Positions 1-7,855 of a stretch of 64,000 nt of DNA are shown here, piece after piece. The stretch's first letter is position 1, and every line of letters begins with the position of its first letter. The DNA is from Streptomyces niger (lineage in GTDB: Bacteria > Actinomycetota > Actinomycetes > Streptomycetales > Streptomycetaceae), in assembly GCF_000718305.1 (NCBI RefSeq), contig NZ_JOFQ01000017.1, forward strand, positions 1-64,000, in the 5' to 3' direction. The notes below the pieces were generated by a model. It made no database searches. It was not told the DNA's origin and worked only from the letters and a program-made list of their open reading frames with translations. Both the position numbers and the translations under genes were made by a program.

Positions 1-495
1 TCGACTTCCCACGGCTTCGGCCGAGCCACCCCACGCCCCCAGATCATCAGTCCCGGAGCGATCCAACCACCTCGAAGATCATTTCGTTAGGAGTTCTAAG
101 CGCGTCACTCACATCTTCGCAGGTCATAGAGCTTCTAGACATCGACCACTGCCCACCCCTACACCTGGCCAGCATCCATGGCGCAGTCGGGCGCCGGAGA
201 CCTCTGAGCCCAGATTAGCTATGGCTATCGTGCAAGGAAGACGCAATCGAAGGACTACGCCTCCCCCTTCCTTCAGCACGCTCTCTTGGGTGACGCCCTG
301 TCAGGAAAGTCGGCAAGAGGTCAGCATGAGGTCGACTGAAGCTGACCGCAGAAGACCACACACCTGAAGACGAGTGACCCCGCCCCGGCCGCTGCGATGC
401 GCCCACATCCACCTTGGCCCGACGGATACCGAACTATCGAGTCGGCGCCTTCGGTTCCGCCAGCCACTGGACATCAGGCCAGGTCAGCCCTACTT
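1..495. other. Leading intergenic stretch without a recognised gene
   Basis: The first half kilobase is visibly less GC-rich and less codon-biased than the rest of the window. I find no recognisable protein. The only open frame with a natural look is a 31-codon one on the minus strand at 47-142, listed separately. The rest carries no clear hairpin, tRNA or repeat. It may be the edge of a neighbouring gene's upstream region or a degraded accessory segment. Confidence 0.4.
47..142 (-). CDS. Possible 31-residue peptide, unrecognised
   Basis: A short frame starts ATG at 142 and ends TGA at 47. The peptide begins MSRSSMTCEDVSD and ends VVGSLRD. It uses AGA, CTT, ACT and CCT codons, unlike the strongly GC3-biased host genes. 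An in-frame TAG lies just upstream, so it cannot be longer at the 5' side. No strong Shine-Dalgarno sequence is visible. It could be a remnant of a transferred gene or simply chance. I assign no function. Confidence 0.15.
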   Translation of the reverse strand: MSRSSMTCEDVSDALRTPNEMIFEVVGSLRD

Positions 496-1020
496 TCAGG
501 GCCGCTTCACGTCCGTGTGGATGGCCAGCTTGAACTGGGCGTGGGTGATGGGGACCGGCACCTTGGTGTCGCCGGTTCCGCGGGCGGAGATCTTGAGGCC
601 GAGCGGGGTGCCGGGGTGGACGAAGATCTGCCACATGTAGGTCTTGTACTGGCCGCCGCCGGTCTTCCAGGTGTCCGTGGTGGCCGTGGAGTCGTATCCG
701 CTGCCGGTGCCGAGCGGGTCGCGGACGAAGCGGGCGCGGTACTCGTTGGGGCGGGCGTCGGCGGCCCAGAAGACCATCGCGGACAGGACGCCCCAGCCGT
801 CGTGGCTGGGCCAGATCAGCCCGGAGCGGGCGTCGGGGAAGGTCGAGGCGGAGCCGCCGCCGTTGGCCGGGTCGTGCATGCGCCACGGGTCGTAGTTCTC
901 GTCCGTCTCGCCGTACGGGAACCGGACGAGGTGGTAGCCGTCGCTGCCGTACGAGATCTTCTGGGTACCGGCGCCGTGCCGGTTCGCGTCCCACAGCAGG
1001 GAGCAGATGGTGACGGACAC
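496..1020 (-). CDS. Hypothetical protein, 174 aa
   Basis: The frame is open further upstream, but GTG at 1020 is preceded by an excellent AAGGAGG ribosome-binding site at about 7 nt. The upstream part is Arg-rich shadow sequence, so this start is preferred. The protein opens VSVTICSLLWDANRH and is rich in Trp, Tyr and Gly. There is no signal peptide or membrane segment, so it is probably cytosolic or a compact beta-rich domain. I do not recognise the family. It has no operon partner, and the gap to the next gene is filled by degenerate repeats. Confidence 0.7.
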   Translation of the reverse strand: MSVTICSLLWDANRHGAGTQKISYGSDGYHLVRFPYGETDENYDPWRMHDPANGGGSASTFPDARSGLIWPSHDGWGVLSAMVFWAADARPNEYRARFVRDPLGTGSGYDSTATTDTWKTGGGQYKTYMWQIFVHPGTPLGLKISARGTGDTKVPVPITHAQFKLAIHTDVKRP

Positions 1021-1260
1021 CTGGGCCTCCTTCGGACGGCGCGCCACTCGGGGGCGCGGGACAGAGGGGGAGGGCGCTGCGCACGTGCGTCGTCGGCCGG
1101 TCGGTGGCACACGTGTCGCACCGCGCGCCGAGGCTCGAACGTATGGGTCGGCGCTCCGCCGGTCAATGGGCCCGTGCGCGGTCCTGCGTCCGGCGGACAG
1201 CGGAGGGTTGACGTCCGCTCTACGGCGCGGCGATCCGGCGCGGCGATCCGCCCGGCCCGG

Positions 1261-1380
1261 GTCCGCGCGACGCCGGGTGGCCGGCCCTCGTCCCGTCGCG
1301 GGCACGGTGGTCAGCCTTCGTCCCGTAGCGGACAAGGTGGCTGGCCCTCCTGCCGTAGCGGGCGAGGTGGTCAGGGCTTG
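1261..1380. repeat. Degenerate 30-bp tandem repeat, about 4 copies
   Basis: Units of 30 bp begin at 1261, 1291, 1321 and 1351 and share a core like CGTAGCGGGCGAGGTGG. The last unit overlaps the final codons and stop of the minus-strand HAD-like gene. The 1021-1370 gap holds no gene. Confidence 0.6.
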
Positions 1381-1907
1381 TCAGCTGCCGGGCCCGGGGT
1401 GGGGCGCGCGGCCCAGGCGGCGAGGGTGTCGAAGTCGTCCGGGCGCAGGCCGACCGCCGGGTCGACCCGGTACAGCAGCGCGGGCCCGGTGTGGTGGCGG
1501 GCCACCCAGCGGCGGTCCGTCGGGCCGATCTCGTCGTCCACCCAGATGAAGGGGCGGCCTGCCACACAGCGCACCAGGTGCCGGGTCTTCCAGTGCACGC
1601 CGGTGGGGTCCACGTGGTGACCGTCGGGCCAGTCGAGGTAGGGCAGCGCGGGCAGGCCGAGGACCGGCGCGATCCAGGCGTTGGCGGCGTCCTTCCACGT
1701 CGTGGCCCACACCAGTTCGCAACCGAGGGCGAGGAGCGCCGGGCCGTGCGCGGGGTTGAGCCGGACGAGCAGCGGATCGTGCGGCGGCTCCCAGCCCGGC
1801 GGCCGCATCCGGTGCACGGCGTAACCGGCGAGGCGCGCCTCCGGCGCGAGCCAGGGGTTGAGCGGGCCGTCGACGTCGAGCATGAGCAGCGGTCGCGAAT
1901 CCGTCAC
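1371..1907 (-). CDS. HAD-like domain protein, 178 aa
   Basis: Residues 5-15 read RPLLMLDVDGPLN, the DxDG motif I of the haloacid dehalogenase fold. A later WVDDEIG segment near residue 140 resembles the acidic motif IV. A TTW segment near residue 75 could be motif II. The family is common in Streptomyces as small HAD-domain proteins of unknown substrate. GTG at 1907 starts just before the conserved motif, and GGAGGAAGGGA lies upstream. Longer readings into the 18-bp repeat region give only low-complexity VVPAIA units and are rejected. Phosphatase activity is an inference. Confidence 0.75.
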   Translation of the reverse strand: MTDSRPLLMLDVDGPLNPWLAPEARLAGYAVHRMRPPGWEPPHDPLLVRLNPAHGPALLALGCELVWATTWKDAANAWIAPVLGLPALPYLDWPDGHHVDPTGVHWKTRHLVRCVAGRPFIWVDDEIGPTDRRWVARHHTGPALLYRVDPAVGLRPDDFDTLAAWAARPTPGPAADKP

Positions 1908-2004
1908 CCACCGATGGTCCCTTCCTCCGGTGTCCGCCGCCACCGGATCGGCCGCAGGGGGCGGAACGTTCGGCCCGACCGTTCGGCCGGACCGTTCGGC
2001 CGCC

Positions 2005-2094
2005 GCGGGGACGACGGCGATCGCGGGGACGACGGCGATCGCGGGGACGACGGCGATCGCGGGGACGACGGCGATCGCGGGGACGACGGCGGCC
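2005..2094. repeat. 18-bp tandem repeat, 5 copies
   Basis: The unit GCGGGGACGACGGCGATC starts at 2005, 2023, 2041 and 2059 in four exact copies, with a fifth diverged copy at 2077. The array lies between the divergent HAD-like and MEDS/STAS genes, upstream of both starts. The period is a multiple of 3, so long but implausible readings cross it. Each unit contains the palindrome GGCGATCGC-like core CGATCG. The remaining bases of the 1908-2348 gap show nothing else clear. Confidence 0.8.
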
Positions 2095-2348
2095 TCGGGA
2101 AGGCAGCCGCGGGATGGCGGTAGCGGGCGGCGGCCGCGCCTCGGGAAGGCGCCGACAGCATGGCGCCGACAGCATCGGTGGGTATACGGCATCGGATCGG
2201 TCGGATGTGGGCTCAGCCGGTCGGTTGTGCGACACACTCGTGCAGTTGCCGGTCGGGCGGGCTGCGGCACGGGCCGGTTCGCCTATGTTCTGCTGCGGCA
2301 GTGACGTGGGTGCGCTCCGGACGGCGGCGCGACGGGAGGCGACGGGTG

Positions 2349-3224
2349 ATGGCCGGGGAGCAGCGACGCCGCGGCACGTTGCCTGTCCAACGGATGCGCT
2401 CGGGGGACCATGCGTTCTGCCGGTACGCGGCGCGGCCGGCGTGGGACCTGGTGGCCGCCTTCGTCTGGCGGGGCCTGGAGCGCGGTGAGCGGGTGCTCGT
2501 CTGTCCCCCGCCGCAGACCGGCGAGCACGAGGTCCGCGCACATCTGGAGGAGTACGGGGCCCCGCTGGACTTCGCGTGCGAGCGAGGGCAGTTGGAGTTC
2601 TCCAGCATGCGCAGGCTGCTCCACCCCGCTCCCCGCTTCACCGCGGCCCGTCAGTGGCAGCGCATCCGGGAGGAGACCGAGCAGGCCCTGGCGAATCGCT
2701 ACTCCGGACTGCGCACCTACCTCGACATGCACTGGGTCAGCGACCTCGGCGCGGACGTGGAGGAGGTGGTGGCCGGTGAGGCGAACGCGGCGCACCTGTT
2801 CACCGCCCGCCCGTACAGCGAGGTCTGCGCGTACGACACCGGCGCGTTCGAGCCGGCCGTGCTCGCTGCCGTGCGCGCGGCCCACCCGCAGAACCTGCTC
2901 GAAGCGCCCGGCATGCTGCGGGCGCTGCACACGGCGGGGCGCGTCCGGCTCATCGGCGAGGCCGACCTGGCCACCCGGGTCGACTGGCTGGCCGCGCTGC
3001 GCGAGGCGTTCACGCGCGTGGCACCCGGCGGCGGCCTGGTCGTGGACCTGTCCCGGCTGCACTTCCTCAGCGTGGGCTGCGCCTCCGATCTGCTGAACCT
3101 CGCGACCGACGCGCGCCACGACCGGATCGAGGTGCGCTTGGACCGCCATCAGGCCGGCCTGCTCGTCCGGCTCGGCTGCCACTACCTCCGCCACATCGTC
3201 CTGGTCGAGGACCGGGACTCCTGA
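2349..3224 (+). CDS. MEDS (sensory) domain + STAS anti-sigma antagonist-like protein
   Basis: The 291-residue protein has an N-terminal MEDS/DcmR-type sensory domain at about residues 10-180. It opens with SGDHAFCRYA and contains ERVLVCPPPQ, a RecA-derived fold used in Streptomyces regulators. A C-terminal STAS-like domain covers about residues 190-290, with VVDLSRLHFLSVGCASDLL where antagonists carry the phosphorylatable Ser. It probably senses a signal and takes part in a sigma-factor partner-switch. GGGAGG sits 6 nt before GTG 2346 and 9 nt before ATG 2349, so either start is possible. No kinase partner is adjacent. Confidence 0.8.
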   Translation: MAGEQRRRGTLPVQRMRSGDHAFCRYAARPAWDLVAAFVWRGLERGERVLVCPPPQTGEHEVRAHLEEYGAPLDFACERGQLEFSSMRRLLHPAPRFTAARQWQRIREETEQALANRYSGLRTYLDMHWVSDLGADVEEVVAGEANAAHLFTARPYSEVCAYDTGAFEPAVLAAVRAAHPQNLLEAPGMLRALHTAGRVRLIGEADLATRVDWLAALREAFTRVAPGGGLVVDLSRLHFLSVGCASDLLNLATDARHDRIEVRLDRHQAGLLVRLGCHYLRHIVLVEDRDS

Positions 3225-3379
3225 CGCCGCCGCCTCCCCCCGTGTCCGTCTCTTCCCCAGTGGCCGTCCCCTCCCCCGGTGGCCGACGCCTCCCCCCATC
3301 GCCGACGCCTCCCCCCCCCGTGGCCGACGCCCGCCGGCATGGGCAGTGGCTCCCGGTCGTTCTCCTGCCGCGGCGGGCG
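3225..3379. repeat. C-rich degenerate repeat between convergent genes
   Basis: Short imperfect units of the form GTGGCCGACGCCTCCCCC recur about five times between the ends of the MEDS/STAS gene and the DHDPS-family gene. No gene or clear terminator hairpin is seen here. Confidence 0.45.
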
Positions 3380-4300
3380 TCAGCGCGCCCAGCGCAGTAC
3401 CAGCGGGTCGTGGCGGCGGGCCAGTTCGAGGAGGCCTTCGCGGGTCTCGGGCGGCACCGGGCCGAACGGGGCGCGGGTGCGGTCCGAGCCGATGACGCCG
3501 CCCTCCGCGAGCAGGATCTTCTGCGCGCGCAGCCCGCACTGCCGGTTCTCGTAGTGGATCAGCGGCAGCAGCGCCTCCCAGTCCTCGACCGCGCCCTGCC
3601 GGTCGCCCGCGTGGTAGCGGCGCACGATCCGGCCGAGCCGGTCGGGCACCGTCGAGCTGGACATGGTGCCGACCGCGCCGGCGTCCAGGTCCGGTATGAG
3701 GGTGACCGCCTCCTCGCCGTCGAACGGGCCCTCCAGCTGGTCGCCGACGGCGGCGATGAGGGTACGGAGCTTGTCGGCGGCGCCGGGCGTCTCGATCTTG
3801 GCGTACCGCAGCTGCGGCACCTCCTTGATCAGGTGGACGAGGAGGCCGACGGGGAGCGGGGTGGTGGACATCGGGGCGTCCTGGACCATGAGCGGCAGGT
3901 CGGTGGCGGCGGCAACGGTGGTGAAGTAGTCGGTCAGTGCCGCCTCGGGGACGGCCATCGTGGCGCCGAAGAACGGCGGCATCAGCATGACCATGTCGGC
4001 GCCCATGGCCTGCGCCTCCTTGCTGCGGCGGGCGGCGATGCGGGCGCTGTAGTGGCTGGTGGTCACGACCGTCGGGACGCGTCCCGCGGTGTGTTCGAGG
4101 ACGGTACGGCAGACCTGGTCGCGCTCCTCGTCGGTCAGCGAGAACTGCTCGGAGTAGTTGGCGAGGAGGCACAGCGCGTCGGCGCCACCGTCGATGAGGT
4201 AGTCGACGACCCGGGCCAGGCCGGCGAGGTCCAGCTCCTCGTCGTCGTCGAAGATCGTCGGGACGACCGGGATCACACCGCTCAGGGGCGTCGTCAGCAT
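3380..4300 (-). CDS. Dihydrodipicolinate synthase-family lyase/dehydratase
   Basis: A 306-residue TIM-barrel enzyme of the DapA/NanA family. The Schiff-base Lys is in LRYAKIETPG, near residue 160. The usual PYYN region is replaced by MLMPPFF, so it is not a standard DapA. Its divergent neighbour is a UxaA-type sugar-acid dehydratase, which suggests a role on 2-keto-3-deoxy sugar acids, such as the ketodeoxyarabonate or dehydro-deoxyglucarate dehydratase types. The start at 4300 begins MLTTPLSGVIPVVPT, the normal family N terminus. A palindrome lies 18 bp upstream and probably controls it. The substrate is an inference. Confidence 0.8.
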   Translation of the reverse strand: MLTTPLSGVIPVVPTIFDDDEELDLAGLARVVDYLIDGGADALCLLANYSEQFSLTDEERDQVCRTVLEHTAGRVPTVVTTSHYSARIAARRSKEAQAMGADMVMLMPPFFGATMAVPEAALTDYFTTVAAATDLPLMVQDAPMSTTPLPVGLLVHLIKEVPQLRYAKIETPGAADKLRTLIAAVGDQLEGPFDGEEAVTLIPDLDAGAVGTMSSSTVPDRLGRIVRRYHAGDRQGAVEDWEALLPLIHYENRQCGLRAQKILLAEGGVIGSDRTRAPFGPVPPETREGLLELARRHDPLVLRWAR

Positions 4301-4317
4301 GGGAGCCTCTCTGCTTA

Positions 4318-4335
4318 CGTTCGATATTTCGAACG
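4318..4335. promoter_or_regulatory. Perfect palindrome, operator candidate for the sugar-acid genes
   Basis: CGTTCGATATTTCGAACG has two 7-bp arms separated by TATT. It sits 18 bp before the lyase start, in the divergent promoter region. A near copy lies at 4509-4524. Such a site suits a dimeric metabolite-responsive repressor. No regulator gene is adjacent, so the binding protein is unknown. Confidence 0.6.
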
Positions 4336-4508
4336 CTGTCCGACCTGTTGAGCGGGAGCGTAAAGCCGCCCTCTGAGCGGCGTCAATGAGCGGGGAGCGG
4401 GCCGCTTTTGAGGGCACATCAGGGTGCGCCCGCCCGCGGAGCGAGCGGGGAGGCATCGTTGACACCCCCTCGCCCCCGGTCCTAGCGTGCTCCGGATATC
4501 AACCGCTG

Positions 4509-4524
4509 ACCGATATCTCGAACA
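4509..4524. promoter_or_regulatory. Second, imperfect copy of the palindrome
   Basis: ACCGATATCTCGAACA matches the core of the 4318 site at 11 of 14 central positions. It lies about 45 bp before the UxaA-type start at 4569, so the pair could control both divergent genes. Confidence 0.5.
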
Positions 4525-4568
4525 CCCGACAGTCCGGTCGCCCGCTCCGTCCCCGTATCGAGGTGCTC

Positions 4569-6110
4569 ATGGTCCCGCCCGCCACCGCCCGCACCCTCCG
4601 CCTCCAGCCGCAGGACGATGTCGCGACCGCGGTCACCGACCTGCCGGCGGGCACCCCGGTCGACGCGGACGGCCGGGCCGTACCGCTCCGGGCCGACGTC
4701 CCCCGCGGCCACAAGGTCGCGCTGCGCGCCGTCCGCCGGGGCGCGCCGGTCCTGCGGTACGGCCAGATCATCGGCTTCGCAGCCGTGGACATCGAGCCCG
4801 GCGACCATGTCCACCTGCACAATCTGGAGTACCGGGAGTTCGAGCGGGACTGCGAGTTCTCGGTGGACGCCCGGCCCACGGAGCTGCTGCCGGAGTCCGA
4901 GCGGGCCACCTTCCAGGGGTACGTACGCGCCGACGGCACGGTCGGTACCCGCAACTACCTGGGGATCCTCACCAGCGTCAACTGCTCGGCCACCGCCGCC
5001 AAGCAGATCGCGGCACGGCTGCGGCACTCCGGCATCCTGGACGACTACCACCACATCGACGGCGTGGTGGCGCTCACCCACGGCCAGGGCTGCGGGCTGG
5101 CGGCGGACGGCGAGGGCATCGAGGTACTGCGGCGCGTGATGCGCGGCTACCTGACGCACCCGAATTTCGCCGGCTTCCTGCTCCTCGGGCTGGGCTGTGA
5201 GGACAACCAGGTCAAGACGCTGACCGACGGGCTGCCGCTCCGCGCCGACCTGCCGGTCTTCGCGAGCACCATCCAGGAGCTGGGCGGCACGCGGAAGACC
5301 GTGGCGGCCGGCGTCGAGCGGCTGACCGACATGCTGCCCGAAGCCGACCGCGCCCGCCGGACGACCGTGCCGGCGAGCGCGCTGATCCTCGGCACGAACT
5401 GCGGCGGCTCCGACTCCGCCTCCGGCATCACCGCCAATCCGGCGCTCGGCAACGCCGTGGACCGGCTGGTCCGGCACGGCGGCACCGGGGTGGTCGGCGA
5501 GACCCCGGAGATCTACGGCACGGAGCAGCTGCTCGTGCGCCGCGCGGTCACCCGGGAGGTCGGCGAGAAGCTGCTGGAGCGGATCGCGTGGTGGCGCGAG
5601 TACACCGCGAAGAACGGCGGCTCGATGGACAACAACCCCTCCCCCGGCAACAAGGTCGGCGGCCTCACCACCATCCTGGAGAAATCGCTCGGCGCCGTCG
5701 CCAAGGGCGGCACCACCGCGCTCACCGACGTCGTCGACTACGCCGCGCCGGTCACCGCCAAGGGCTTCGTCTTCATGGACACCCCCGGCTACGACCCGGT
5801 CTCGGTGACCGGCATCGTCGCCGGCGGCGCCCAGGTGGTCTGTTTCACCACGGGGCGCGGCTCGGCTTTCGGCTGCGCGCCCGTACCGAGCCTGAAAATC
5901 GCCACGAATACCCCGCTCTTCGCGCACATGGCCGAAGACATGGACATCAACGCCGGCGGCATCATTGACGGCACCGGTACCGTCGAGGAAACGGGGCGGG
6001 CCATTTTCGAACGCGTCCTCGCGGTCGCCTCGGGAGAGCCGACGAAGAGCGAATCGATGGAATACGGCGAGGAAGAATTCGTGCCGTGGCACATCGGTAC
6101 GGTGATGTGA
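4569..6110 (+). CDS. UxaA family altronate/galactarate-type dehydratase
   Basis: The 513-residue protein has an N-terminal SAF-like domain (about residues 15-90) and a long catalytic domain. The catalytic part has the family signature GTRNYLGILTSVNCSA near residue 125, Cys-containing GCE and NCGGSD segments, and a C-terminal GSAFGCAPVPSLKIATN. Members are metal-dependent enzymes that dehydrate altronate, galactarate or related aldonic acids to 2-keto-3-deoxy acids. The divergent DHDPS-family gene would process such a product. ATG 4569 follows GAGG at a short distance; upstream in-frame residues are not family-like. The precise sugar acid cannot be read from the sequence. Confidence 0.85.
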   Translation: MVPPATARTLRLQPQDDVATAVTDLPAGTPVDADGRAVPLRADVPRGHKVALRAVRRGAPVLRYGQIIGFAAVDIEPGDHVHLHNLEYREFERDCEFSVDARPTELLPESERATFQGYVRADGTVGTRNYLGILTSVNCSATAAKQIAARLRHSGILDDYHHIDGVVALTHGQGCGLAADGEGIEVLRRVMRGYLTHPNFAGFLLLGLGCEDNQVKTLTDGLPLRADLPVFASTIQELGGTRKTVAAGVERLTDMLPEADRARRTTVPASALILGTNCGGSDSASGITANPALGNAVDRLVRHGGTGVVGETPEIYGTEQLLVRRAVTREVGEKLLERIAWWREYTAKNGGSMDNNPSPGNKVGGLTTILEKSLGAVAKGGTTALTDVVDYAAPVTAKGFVFMDTPGYDPVSVTGIVAGGAQVVCFTTGRGSAFGCAPVPSLKIATNTPLFAHMAEDMDINAGGIIDGTGTVEETGRAIFERVLAVASGEPTKSESMEYGEEEFVPWHIGTVM

Positions 6111-6257
6111 CCGGACACATACGGGCACGGAAAATACGTATCACCATGTGAGACACCGGGGCGTCGCGTTGCGGTGAGCTGCGCGACTGTCCGACACTCC
6201 CTGGTCGGGGACACCACCCTCTGTTCCCGGGTAACCCTGAGAGTTCGGAAAAACACC

Positions 6258-7751
6258 GTGAGTCTGCTACGAAAAAAGCCCCTCGAACGCGCAATGAAGG
6301 AGGCTCGCGGAGAAGGCGAACAGCGCCTGCGCCGTGATCTTTCCGCGCTGGATCTCACCGTCCTCGGGGTAGGTGTCATTCTCGGCACCGGAATCTTCGT
6401 ACTGACCGGCACGGTGGCCCGGAACATGGCGGGCCCGGCCGTCGCGCTCTCCTTCGTCGTCGCCGCCGCGGTCTGCGGCTGCGCGGCGCTGTGTTACGCG
6501 GAATTCGCGTCCTCGGTGCCGGTCGCCGGGTCCGCGTACTCCTACTCCTACACCTCGCTCGGCGAGCTGCCCGCCTGGATCATCGGCTGGGCCCTGAGCC
6601 TGGAGCTGATGCTGGCGACCTCGGTGGTCGCGGTCGGCTGGTCCGGCTATCTGAATTCGATGCTGCACGGCATCGGCCTGCACCTGCCGGCCGCCGTGAG
6701 CGGCGGCGACGGCTCCGTCATGAACCTGCCGGCCGCACTGCTCATCCTCGTGCTGACCGGTGTGCTCATCGCCGGCGGCAAGCTGTCCAAGGGCGTCACG
6801 AACGTGCTCGTCGCGGTCAAGCTGGCCATCGTGCTGCTGGTGATCGTCGCGGGCGCGTTCCTCATCGACACCGCGAACTACCACCCCTTCATCCCCGACG
6901 CGCAGCCGACCGGCAAGGTCTCCGGGCTCCAGGCCCCGCTGCTGCAGGTGCTGACGGGCATCACCCCGACCGCGTTCGGCGTGTCCGGCATCCTCAGCGC
7001 CGCCGCGCTGGTCTTCTTCGCGTACATCGGCTTCGACATGGTCGCCACCACCGCCGAGGAGACCCGCAAGCCGCAGCGCGACCTGCCGATCGGCATCATC
7101 GCCTCGCTGGTCATCGTCACCGTGCTCTACGTCGCGGTGTGCCTGGTGGTCACCGGCATGCAGCACTACTCGGAGCTGTCGGTGCAGGCGCCGCTCGCCG
7201 ATGCCTTCACGGCCAAGGGGCACCCGGGCTTCGCCACCGTCATCAGCGTGGGCGCGGTGGTCGGCCTGACCGCCGTGAGCCTGATCTGCTTCCGCTCCCA
7301 GAGCCGGGTGGTCTTCGCGATGGCCCGCGACGGGCTGCTGCCGAAGGCGCTGTGCAAGGTCGACCCGAAGCACGGCACCCCGAAGATCAACCTGTGGGTG
7401 CTGGGCGCCCTCATGGCGTGCCTGGCCGCGTTCCTGAAGTTCGACCTGCTCGCCGAGATGGTCAACATCGGCACGCTCTTCGCCTTCGGCGCGGTCTCCG
7501 CGAGCGTGCTCATCCTCCGGCGGACAGCGCCCGACCTGCCGCGGGCCTTCCGTACGCCCTGGGTGCCGGTCATCCCGCTGGTCTCGCTCCTGTGCTGCCT
7601 GTACCTGATGCTCAACCTCCAGGTCTTCACCTGGATCGGCTTCCTGGTCTGGCTGGCGGTCGGCCTGGCGCTGTACTTCGGCTACGGGCGACGCCACAGC
7701 GTGCTGGGGAAGCAGCCGGCAACCCCGGCGGCGGAGACCGAAGCGGGCTGA
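6258..7751 (+). CDS. APC-superfamily amino acid permease (cationic amino-acid transporter-like)
   Basis: A 497-residue integral membrane protein with about 12 hydrophobic segments. The first helix carries VLGVGVILGTGIFVLTG, the conserved unwound-helix substrate motif of the APC family. The N terminus SLLRKKPLERAM and ETRKPQRDLPIGI match the CAT/YfnA subgroup, which imports amino acids with protons. GTG at 6258 gives the usual cytoplasmic N terminus; ATG 6294 is an alternative. It lies 147 bp after the dehydratase and may be transcribed separately. A strong terminator follows. Confidence 0.85.
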   Translation: MSLLRKKPLERAMKEARGEGEQRLRRDLSALDLTVLGVGVILGTGIFVLTGTVARNMAGPAVALSFVVAAAVCGCAALCYAEFASSVPVAGSAYSYSYTSLGELPAWIIGWALSLELMLATSVVAVGWSGYLNSMLHGIGLHLPAAVSGGDGSVMNLPAALLILVLTGVLIAGGKLSKGVTNVLVAVKLAIVLLVIVAGAFLIDTANYHPFIPDAQPTGKVSGLQAPLLQVLTGITPTAFGVSGILSAAALVFFAYIGFDMVATTAEETRKPQRDLPIGIIASLVIVTVLYVAVCLVVTGMQHYSELSVQAPLADAFTAKGHPGFATVISVGAVVGLTAVSLICFRSQSRVVFAMARDGLLPKALCKVDPKHGTPKINLWVLGALMACLAAFLKFDLLAEMVNIGTLFAFGAVSASVLILRRTAPDLPRAFRTPWVPVIPLVSLLCCLYLMLNLQVFTWIGFLVWLAVGLALYFGYGRRHSVLGKQPATPAAETEAG

Positions 7752-7797
7752 CGGCTTGGTGTGCCACGGGCACACCGCCGGCCGTGAGCCGGCACGA

Positions 7798-7837
7798 GGA
7801 AGGGGCGGCACCGGAATCCTCCGGTGCCGCCCCTTCC
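7798..7837. terminator. Bidirectional intrinsic terminator
   Basis: An 18-bp perfect stem (left arm 7798-7815, right arm 7820-7837) closes a 4-nt loop ATCC. It lies between the convergent permease and FG-GAP genes and can stop transcription from both sides. No long U tract follows, as is usual in Streptomyces. Confidence 0.9.
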
Positions 7838-7855
7838 GGTTACCCGTCCGCCGGC

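Noticed and set aside
397..1620. Long plus-strand frame over the first two genes
   Set aside because: It is low-complexity and Gly/Arg-rich, and opposite to two minus-strand genes with good ribosome-binding sites or motifs.
2005..2094. CRISPR array
   Set aside because: The units are contiguous 18-bp repeats without spacers, and no cas gene is nearby.
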